Below, one piece after another: positions 1-4,407 of a stretch of 6,284 nt of DNA. The notes beneath the pieces were generated by a model. It was not told the origin of the DNA, ran no database searches, and worked only from the letters and a program-made list of their open reading frames with translations. Location of the stretch: assembly GCA_020052215.1 (NCBI GenBank), contig JAGVPN010000459.1:1-6284 (forward strand), given 5' to 3'. Within the stretch, counting starts at the first letter, position 1. Each line of letters opens with the position of its first letter. Made by a program: the position numbers and the translations under genes. The stretch is from Syntrophobacterales bacterium (GTDB taxonomy: Bacteria; Desulfobacterota; Desulfobaccia; Desulfobaccales; 0-14-0-80-60-11).

Positions 1-195
1 ATTCTCTTCGTCCTCTTCCTCTTCTACCTCATAGCTTACAGCCACATACCCGACCTGAGCCGGGACTTGATGGTCAATGTCCTGGGCCTCCTCTACCTCT
101 CGGGCCGCACCATCACCTGTCCGGAGAGTCACTGCCTGGAAGCGCTTTCCCCGGAGGCGGTCCTGGCGGCGGCGGCGCCGGTGCTCTCGGCGTAA
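1..195 (+). CDS. C-terminal fragment of an unrecognised membrane-associated protein
   Basis: Frame 1 is open from the first base to a TAA at 193-195, giving 64 residues; the start lies off the left edge. The visible part begins with a very hydrophobic stretch (ILFVLFLFYLIAY, residues 1-13) that looks like a transmembrane helix. A second moderately hydrophobic segment follows (VNVLGLLYLSG, about residues 25-35), then a short tail with two cysteines (CPESHC, residues 40-45) and an alanine-rich end. I do not recognise the family, and no function can be given from this fragment. Codon use (G/C-rich third positions) matches the other genes in the window, which supports it being real. It is transcribed toward nagZ, so the two are convergent. 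The overlapping 64-residue Arg/Ser-rich frame at 77-271 is a shadow. Confidence 0.7.
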   Translation: MLFVLFLFYLIAYSHIPDLSRDLMVNVLGLLYLSGRTITCPESHCLEALSPEAVLAAAAPVLSA

Positions 196-230
196 GGCGA
201 AAATGGGGGAGGATGACCTTAGGATTGGGA

Positions 231-277
231 CCCCGGCCGCGGCTTTGGTTATCTCAGGCCGGGGCGGTTAAAATTTT
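231..277 (+). terminator. possible imperfect terminator after the first gene
   Basis: An 8-bp perfect GC stem (CCCCGGCC at 231-238 with GGCCGGGG at 257-264) encloses an 18-nt loop and starts 36 nt after the TAA at 193-195. A five-T run follows at 273-277, but about 8 nt after the stem, where a standard intrinsic terminator has it immediately after. It may be a weak terminator or a transcript-end stabiliser for the gene at the left edge. Confidence 0.35.
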
Positions 278-451
278 TGGTCAGGGAGGTTTTACAGGCT
301 GGCATTGAGGTTGCCGCCAGGGGAATGGCAGGTTCCCCGGGGTTTGCCCTAGGGAATCGTACAATAATTTGAACCGATATCACGGCCGCAATTTCCCCCG
401 ATCTGCGCAAAGGCTGATTATAGTTGACTCAGGGGACAATGAGGGCAATTG

Positions 452-464
452 GCATTATTAATGC
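452..464. promoter_or_regulatory. perfect 13-bp palindrome, function unknown
   Basis: GCATTATTAATGC reads the same on both strands apart from the central base (six-bp arms). It lies in an AT-rich patch about 60 bp upstream of the orphan terminator. It could be an operator or a small hairpin. No adjacent promoter with good spacing is visible: the nearest TTGACT (424-429) has no good -10 box 16-18 bp downstream. Confidence 0.2.
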
Positions 465-522
465 ATGTAATTAAAAGCAGGTTACCCCCGAAAATACCCT
501 AAACCAATTTCTCCTTTCTCCA

Positions 523-558
523 AATGGCCGGGTCCCCCTCCCGGCCATTATATTTTTT
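523..558 (+). terminator. strong Rho-independent terminator
   Basis: A perfect 10-bp stem (AATGGCCGGG at 523-532 with CCCGGCCATT at 540-549) closes a 7-nt pyrimidine-rich loop. It is followed by ATA and a run of six T (553-558). The layout is a textbook plus-strand intrinsic terminator. On the minus strand the stem is followed only by TTTGG, so it should work mainly for plus-strand transcripts. It lies 328 nt after the only visible upstream plus-strand stop codon, so either that transcript has a long 3' UTR or a small untranslated transcript ends here. Confidence 0.85.
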
Positions 559-664
559 GGCGGTTGGTTATATCAGAACCGGCCAGAATCTGTGGGTTCA
601 CCCCAACGGGCCACCCCCATCCCTGCCTCAGTCTTGCCCCTATCGCCTTTAGTCTCGGGGCCTT

Positions 665-810
665 ATACCAAAGAGCAATCAAAAGACTAATTATTGTCAT
701 TCTGAGCGCCGCGAAGAATCTCTCTTATTAAGCCACCGAGATTCTTCACTCCGCTGCGCTCCGTTCAGAATGACATGAATATTTAATGTCTTTTGACTGC
801 AACTTCGTAT
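665..810. repeat. long imperfect inverted repeat, MITE-like / REP-like element
   Basis: The inner arms are clear: 695-722 (TGTCATTCTGAGCGCCGCGA then AGAATCTC) is the reverse complement of 738-775 apart from a 10-nt insertion in the right arm. The complementarity continues outward: GCAATCAAAAGAC (676-688) matches the reverse complement of the segment ending at 800 (GTCTTTTGACTGC), with one mismatch. More weakly it reaches ATAC (665-668) and GTAT (807-810). The arms diverge by small gaps and substitutions. There is no coding capacity, so it looks like a non-autonomous element or an extended intergenic palindrome. From memory, the TGTCATTCTGAGCG...AGAATCTC core resembles repeats scattered through many bacterial genomes. 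It ends 13 bp past the nagZ stop and would form a large hairpin in the 3' end of that transcript. Confidence 0.75.
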
Positions 811-823
811 TAGCCGGTGGGGT

Positions 824-1864
824 TCAACTCCGCCGGGCGAAGTATTCCTGCACCGCCTTTAACTCCGCAATCTGGGGCCGCAGGGACTCCCGCAGCAACT
901 GGAGGCGGCCCGCCGCCTCCCGGCCCCGTTTGGCCAAAGAGGCGTCCGCCGCCAGGAGGCGGGCGGTTTCCCAGGCAGCCTGCCAGTTGTTGCAGATGAG
1001 GAGCAGGTCGGCCCCCGCGACCAGGGCTGCTTTGGCCCCCTGGGGCGCCGTTAGCTTGGTGCTGATGCCCCCCATCTCCAGGTCATCGGTGATAATCACC
1101 CCGTTAAACCCCAGCCGCCGCCGCAGCCAAACTTGCAAGGCCACCGGGGACAGAGTGGCCGGGCGTTCCTCCCACTCCGGCACGGCCAGGTGGGCGGTCA
1201 TGACCATGGGTACCCCCGCGGCCACCGCGGCCCGGAAAGGTAAGAGGTCCGCCTCCCGCTGGGCATCGCCGGATAGGGCCAGAGGCAGAACCTCGTGGGA
1301 GTCGGCCATAGTGTCACCCAAGCCCGGGAAATGTTTGGCCACGGGGATAACCCCGCCGGATACATAGCCCCGGATGGCGGCCAGCGCGTAGCGGGCGGCG
1401 CGCTCCGGGTCCGAGCTGTAAGCCCGGTGCCACTGGGGGCAGGCCGGCGAGCGCGGCACATCCAGGACCGGGGCCAGGTTGACGTTGATCCCCACCAAAG
1501 TCAGTTCCCGGGCCACCTGCCGGGAGATCAGCTCCACTTCCTCCGGGGTCCTCGTTATACCCAACTCCCGGGCCGGCGGGATGAGGGTGAAGGGGGCCTT
1601 CAAACGCTGGACTTTGCCGCCCTCCTGGTCCACCGCCAGGAGCAGGGGCCGCCCGGTGGCCGCCCTGGCCTCCTGCTGAAGGTCCCGGGTCAACTCCCAG
1701 ACTTGCTCCGGGGTCTCGATATTTCGGGCAAAGAGGATGACACCCCCAACTTTTAGGTCCCGCACCAACTCCCGGGCCACCGCATCCACCCCAGGGCCGG
1801 GAATCCCCACCATGAGAAGTTGCCCCCAGAAGGAAGGGTGATCGAGCCTTAACTGATTATCCAT
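824..1864 (-). CDS. nagZ: beta-N-acetylhexosaminidase, NagZ type (glycoside hydrolase family 3)
   Basis: The 346-residue protein is a single-domain GH3 enzyme of normal NagZ length. Family members remove N-acetylglucosamine from 1,6-anhydro-muropeptides during cell-wall recycling in the cytoplasm. Visible motifs are GGVILFARN (40-48), the substrate-pocket DQEGGKVQR (79-87), NVNLAPVLDV (127-136), KHFPGLGDT (177-185) followed by the catalytic Asp-Ser-His dyad (188-190), and TDDLEMGGI (259-267), whose first Asp (260) should be the nucleophile. The usual His of KHFPGHG is Leu182 here; the true acid/base histidine (190) is intact. There is no signal peptide, consistent with a cytosolic enzyme. The ATG at 1864 has GGAGG upstream, but 12 nt away, which is long; an in-frame CTG two codons earlier would have a 6-nt spacing. 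It lies 118 nt downstream of the LutA-like gene on the same strand, so co-transcription is possible. Confidence 0.93.
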   Translation of the reverse strand: MDNQLRLDHPSFWGQLLMVGIPGPGVDAVARELVRDLKVGGVILFARNIETPEQVWELTRDLQQEARAATGRPLLLAVDQEGGKVQRLKAPFTLIPPARELGITRTPEEVELISRQVARELTLVGINVNLAPVLDVPRSPACPQWHRAYSSDPERAARYALAAIRGYVSGGVIPVAKHFPGLGDTMADSHEVLPLALSGDAQREADLLPFRAAVAAGVPMVMTAHLAVPEWEERPATLSPVALQVWLRRRLGFNGVIITDDLEMGGISTKLTAPQGAKAALVAGADLLLICNNWQAAWETARLLAADASLAKRGREAAGRLQLLRESLRPQIAELKAVQEYFARRS

Positions 1865-1907
1865 GCACAGGGTTAACCTCCGGTTTTTTTCTGGTCTCGA
1901 AAAGTTT

Positions 1908-1964
1908 TTGGTGGCACCGGTTTCTTACCGGTGCGGCGCACAGGCTGGAAGCCTGTGCCACCAA
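1908..1964. repeat. nested palindromic repeat between the lutA-like gene and nagZ
   Basis: Two 27-nt arms (1908-1934 and 1938-1964) are imperfect reverse complements of each other, both beginning TTGGTGGCAC when read inward. Each arm is itself a hairpin. The left one has GCACCGGT (1914-1921) pairing with ACCGGTGC (1927-1934). The right one has GCACAGGCT (1938-1946) pairing with AGCCTGTGC (1950-1958) around a GGA loop. The unit can therefore fold as one long hairpin or as two short ones. No T-run follows on either strand, so it is not a standard terminator. From memory, GGTGGCACAGGCTTCCAGCC-type palindromes are dispersed in several bacterial genomes, which suggests a mobile or REP-like intergenic repeat. 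Confidence 0.75.
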
Positions 1965-1982
1965 AGCAGACTTTGGGGGCAA

Positions 1983-2696
1983 TCACCCGCTCATGGCCAG
2001 GATCTCCGCCAGGTGATAAAATTTAAAATTATGGGCCTGGGCAACGCCTAAGCTCTGCAAGTGGATAAGGCAGCTGTAATCCAGGGACACCAGTCCTCGG
2101 GCGCCGGTGGCGGTTACCGCGGTCAGGTAGGCCTCGCCGATATCCCGGGAGAGCCCGGGGTGCTGTAGGCTGAAGGTCCCCCCAAAGCCGCAGCAGGTAT
2201 AATACGGAGAAATCGTCAGCAACTCCAGCCCCTGCACCCGTGACAGGACTTCCCGGGCGCAGGCAATGACCCCCAGTTGCCTGGCCTTGCACGACTGGTG
2301 AAGGACCAGGGAGCCCTCAAATCTGGGGGTCCAGGGGAGCGGCCCCCAGCCGGCCAGCCACTCGCCCAACTCCATGACCCGGGCGGCGAGGGCGGCGACG
2401 GCGCGCTGCTCCATCGGGCCTTCCGCCAGTTGGGGGTAACAATGGCGCACCAGGTAAGTGCAGGAGGCGCTGGGACAGAGGATGGTCTCGGCTCCGGCAA
2501 AGACCCGGAGGAAGTGGCGCATGAGACGCCGGGCCGTGGCCGAATCTCCTGCCGTCCAGGCGAACTGGCCACAGCAGGTTTGGTCTTCCGGGTACGCCCC
2601 GGGAACCTCCAGGCGCGTTAGCAGCCCTGCCACGGCACTGGCCACCTGGGGGGCGCACTGGTCCAGGAAGCAGGGGATGAAGAGCTTGAGACCCAC
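1983..2696 (-). CDS. lutA: LutA/YkgE-type CCG-domain (cysteine-rich) Fe-S oxidoreductase subunit
   Basis: The 237-residue protein has two cysteine-rich CCG modules and the length of LutA (HdrB-type proteins are longer). Module 1 has C9, C14, CCG (41-43) and C74/C79 in CPSASC. Module 2 has C136 in LHQSCKARQLG, then CCGFGGTFS (168-176) and C209 in DYSC. In both modules C-X31-CCG spacing is kept. LutA works with LutB and LutC in oxidising L-lactate to pyruvate, and the related HdrB subunit binds [4Fe-4S] clusters through such motifs. No LutB, LutC or flavoprotein gene is visible, so the partner and substrate are unknown and the name marks family, not proven role. The second module has DYSC where the B. 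subtilis protein has DCGC, so one cysteine is absent. The start is GTG (2694-2696), supported by AGGAGG 7 nt upstream. The first ATG-like triplet in the leader is out of frame. Confidence 0.85.
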   Translation of the reverse strand: MGLKLFIPCFLDQCAPQVASAVAGLLTRLEVPGAYPEDQTCCGQFAWTAGDSATARRLMRHFLRVFAGAETILCPSASCTYLVRHCYPQLAEGPMEQRAVAALAARVMELGEWLAGWGPLPWTPRFEGSLVLHQSCKARQLGVIACAREVLSRVQGLELLTISPYYTCCGFGGTFSLQHPGLSRDIGEAYLTAVTATGARGLVSLDYSCLIHLQSLGVAQAHNFKFYHLAEILAMSG

Positions 2697-2703
2697 GCCA
2701 TCT

Positions 2704-2709
2704 CCTCCT
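2704..2709 (-). promoter_or_regulatory. ribosome binding site that fixes the GTG start of the lutA-like gene
   Basis: On the minus strand, AGGAGG lies 7 nt before GTG. The nearby ATG within GATGGCGTG is out of frame and only 2 nt from the Shine-Dalgarno sequence, so GTG is the better start. Confidence 0.7.
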
Positions 2710-2721
2710 GGACCTCTTTTA

Positions 2722-2760
2722 TCACAAATACCGGCGGAGGGGGAAGGGGCCGGCGCTCAT
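2722..2760 (-). CDS. possible 12-residue leader peptide upstream of the lutA-like gene
   Basis: A short frame, MSAGPFPLRRYL, starts with ATG and ends with TGA. GGAG sits 6 nt before its ATG, and its stop is 25 nt before the GTG of the lutA-like gene. It could be a translated leader that couples to or regulates that gene, or chance in a GC-rich leader. It has no run of a single regulated amino acid, apart from the pair Arg9-Arg10, and no clear terminator/antiterminator pair follows. Confidence 0.2.
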   Translation of the reverse strand: MSAGPFPLRRYL

Positions 2761-2807
2761 GAGGTGCTCCCCAGGCGGTGCGGGCCCCTTAACGGCCATC
2801 GTTTCCC

Positions 2808-2836
2808 TTGACAGGCCTGGGGTGATTTTTATAAAA
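2808..2836 (+). promoter_or_regulatory. sigma-70-type promoter for the response regulator gene
   Basis: A perfect TTGACA (2808-2813) is followed after 16 nt by TATAAA (2830-2835). Reading the -10 as ATAAAA or TAAAAT gives 17 or 18 nt. It lies about 60 bp before the ATG at 2894, giving a 5' leader of about 50 nt. The -10 is part of TTTTATAAAA (2827-2836), which is identical on both strands. Confidence 0.7.
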
Positions 2837-2857
2837 TGGAATCGAAAATTTATGAAA
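2828..2857 (-). promoter_or_regulatory. possible divergent promoter for the lutA-like gene
   Basis: On the minus strand TATAAA (2828-2833) is preceded 18 nt upstream by TTTCAT (2852-2857), a poor -35 match. It shares the palindromic TTTTATAAAA with the plus-strand promoter. Transcription would give a leader of roughly 120 nt that includes the possible short peptide. The support is the -10 box and the AT-rich surroundings only. Confidence 0.3.
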
Positions 2858-2873
2858 TAATAACTAGTTGACT

Positions 2874-2890
2874 GGTGAAAGGAAATCACC
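2874..2890 (+). promoter_or_regulatory. small hairpin enclosing the ribosome binding site of the response regulator gene
   Basis: GGTGA (2874-2878) and TCACC (2886-2890) are perfect complements around the loop AAGGAAA, and the AAGGA in the loop is the only Shine-Dalgarno-like sequence before the ATG at 2894. The stem is only 5 bp, so it may present the site or weakly occlude it. Confidence 0.35.
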
Positions 2891-2893
2891 CTC

Positions 2894-4243
2894 ATGTCCG
2901 AGGCCCCGGCGCACATACTGGTGATCGATGATGACAAAGCCATGCGGGACGCCTGTTTCCAGATCCTCTCCCGGCAGGGGTACCGGGTGGAACTGGCCGC
3001 CGGCGCCAAACAGGGCCTCACTCTGCTGGAGCGCCTGTCGTTTGATACCATTCTGTTGGACCTGGTCATGCCCGACATGGACGGTTTGGAAGCCCTGAAA
3101 AAAATCAGGGCCCTGGACCCGGATGTCGAAGTCATCATTATCACCGGCTACGGCACCATCCAGTCCGCGGTGGAATCCATCAAGGCCGGGGCTTTCCATT
3201 TCCTCTCCAAGCCTTTTGTGCCGGACGACCTGAGAAACCTGGTGAACCGGGCCCTGGGAAAGCGGCGGCTGGACCTGGAGAACCTGTATCTTCGCCAGGA
3301 ACTGAAGACCAAAGACGAGCGCAATACGCTGATCTATGAGAGCGAATCCATGATCCGGATCATGGACATGATTGCCCGGGTGGCCCCCACGGACTCCACC
3401 GTGCTCATCACCGGCGAATCCGGCACCGGCAAAGGCTTGGTGGCCCGCAAGCTTCACCAGTTGAGCCAGCGGTCTCGTAGGCCTTTCATTACCGTGGATT
3501 GCGGCACCCTGGTGGAGACCCTGTTCGAGAGCGAGCTCTTCGGGCACGTTAAGGGATCGTTCACCGGGGCCGACGCCAATAAAATCGGCAAATTCGAACT
3601 GGCCCAGAACGGCACCCTGTTTTTCGACGAAATCAGCAACATCGGTCTGGAGGTCCAGGCCAAGTTGCTCCGGGCGGTGGAAGAGAGAAAAATCTCCAAG
3701 GTGGGCAGCCACCGGGTGATCACGGTGGACGTGCGCATCATTGCCGCCACCAACACAGATCTTACCAAAGCCATCAAGGACGGCACCTTTCGGGAAGACC
3801 TGTTTTACCGCCTCAATGTCGTCCTGATCCAAATGCCGACGTTAAGAGAACGCAAAAGCGACATTCCCTTGCTGGTCCAGCACTTTCTGGAGAAGTACAA
3901 TGCCCGCCTGCGGAAAGACATCCACGGCATCTCCCCGGACGCCCTGGAGCTGCTGGTGCGTCATGACTGGCCCGGCAATGTCCGGGAGTTGGAGAATACC
4001 ATGGAGCGCCTGCTGGTCTTGAGTCCAGGTCCGTATCTGGAGCCCGCGGACCTGGTCTTTGCCGGCACCATCCTGACCCCCGCCGCCGAGACCGCGGCCG
4101 GAACTTCTCTCAAGGACCTGGAGCGCAATCACATCATCCACACCTTGCAGCGGTGCGACGGTCACAAAAGCGAAACCGCCCGGGCCCTGGGCATCGACCG
4201 CAAAACCCTCCGGGAAAAGTTAAAGCGCTTCAATATTGAATGA
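2894..4243 (+). CDS. NtrC-family sigma-54-dependent response regulator (receiver, AAA+, Fis-type HTH)
   Basis: The 449-residue protein has the full NtrC layout. The receiver (about 5-120) has acidic residues D12-D14, phospho-acceptor D56 in LLDLVMPDMDG, T84 and K106 in LSKPF. The AAA+ domain (about 148-375) has Walker A GESGTGKG (174-181), the sigma-54 contact loop as GSFTGA (221-226) where GAFTGA is usual, Walker B LFFDEI (242-247), and FREDLFYRLNVV. The Fis-type DNA-binding end (about 405-449) has a helix-turn-helix around 424-445. Phosphorylation by a sensor kinase should allow ring assembly and ATP-driven opening of sigma-54 promoters. No kinase gene is visible in the window. It lies 164 nt upstream of a metal-efflux-type operon on the same strand, so it may control that operon, itself or distant genes. 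The ATG at 2894 fits the conserved receiver start. The large antisense frame at 2864-3832 is a shadow. Confidence 0.95.
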   Translation: MSEAPAHILVIDDDKAMRDACFQILSRQGYRVELAAGAKQGLTLLERLSFDTILLDLVMPDMDGLEALKKIRALDPDVEVIIITGYGTIQSAVESIKAGAFHFLSKPFVPDDLRNLVNRALGKRRLDLENLYLRQELKTKDERNTLIYESESMIRIMDMIARVAPTDSTVLITGESGTGKGLVARKLHQLSQRSRRPFITVDCGTLVETLFESELFGHVKGSFTGADANKIGKFELAQNGTLFFDEISNIGLEVQAKLLRAVEERKISKVGSHRVITVDVRIIAATNTDLTKAIKDGTFREDLFYRLNVVLIQMPTLRERKSDIPLLVQHFLEKYNARLRKDIHGISPDALELLVRHDWPGNVRELENTMERLLVLSPGPYLEPADLVFAGTILTPAAETAAGTSLKDLERNHIIHTLQRCDGHKSETARALGIDRKTLREKLKRFNIE

Positions 4244-4300
4244 GGCTGGATTTGAAGCAAAACACAGCCTTGCGCCAGGCGCTTCACGGTTCGTAGCGGC

Positions 4301-4328
4301 TTGATTATCGGCCCAGGACCCTTATAGT
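4301..4328 (+). promoter_or_regulatory. candidate sigma-70-type promoter before the outer-membrane efflux gene
   Basis: TTGATT (4301-4306) and TATAGT (4323-4328) are separated by 16 nt, followed by an AT-rich stretch (4329-4360). The distance to the GTG start is about 80 nt. I found no GG-N10-GC element typical of sigma-54 in 4244-4407. An 11-bp odd-centred palindrome, GCGCCAGGCGC (4272-4282), lies 18 bp upstream of the -35 and could be an operator or a small hairpin after the regulator gene. Confidence 0.45.
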
Positions 4329-4396
4329 AGTTAAAATGGTTAGATAAAATAAATGGAAAATCTATGCACCGCGGGCTGCGGGATGATTATCTGACT

Positions 4397-4402
4397 GGAG
4401 GG
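4397..4402 (+). promoter_or_regulatory. ribosome binding site shared by two adjacent GTG starts
   Basis: GGAGGG lies 5 nt before GTG at 4408 and 8 nt before GTG at 4411, both in frame. The second gives the more usual spacing. The choice changes the protein by one residue. Confidence 0.6.
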
Positions 4403-4407
4403 TAAGG

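Larger units (their letters stand above)
196..823. other. 628-bp intergenic region without a convincing gene
   Basis: No reading frame here has both a plausible start and typical codon use. From left to right I see a GC-rich hairpin (231-264), a self-complementary GC-rich stretch around 334-355, a more AT-rich stretch with a perfect 13-bp palindrome (452-464), a strong intrinsic terminator (523-558), a weak inverted repeat CGGTT/AACCG (561-581), and a long imperfect inverted repeat (665-810) that ends just beyond the nagZ stop codon. The region separates convergent genes, so it would be expected to hold 3' ends, not promoters. Confidence 0.6.

Noticed and set aside
434..475. Short frame MRAIGIINACN within the gap before the orphan terminator
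   Set aside because: Only 11 residues; the purine-rich stretch is too close to the ATG for a normal ribosome binding site, and no other support exists.
786..1756. Two plus-strand open frames (786-1367 and 1295-1756) across nagZ
   Set aside because: Both are antisense to conserved NagZ motifs and have Arg/Ser/Pro-rich translations typical of shadows.
665..1964. CRISPR array
   Set aside because: The two palindromic repeats differ in sequence, occur once each here, and are not regularly spaced.
2776..2800. Minus-strand GG-N10-GC match upstream of the lutA-like gene
   Set aside because: The spacing is right, but the flanks (TGGCCG and GGGC) fit the -24/-12 consensus poorly in a GC-rich stretch.
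2864..3832. 322-residue open frame antisense to the response regulator
   Set aside because: It lies opposite a well-supported NtrC-family gene. Its length follows from GC-rich codon structure, and the translation (His/Gly/Gln-rich) shows no family motif.
4229..4240. Perfect 12-bp palindrome TTCAATATTGAA at the end of the regulator gene
   Set aside because: It encodes the conserved C-terminal residues FNIE, so it is likely a coding coincidence, with no T-run or promoter linked to it.
4354..4369. Possible sigma-54 promoter TGG...TGC before the efflux gene
   Set aside because: The gap between GG and GC is 9 nt; sigma-54 needs 10, and the spacing is strict.
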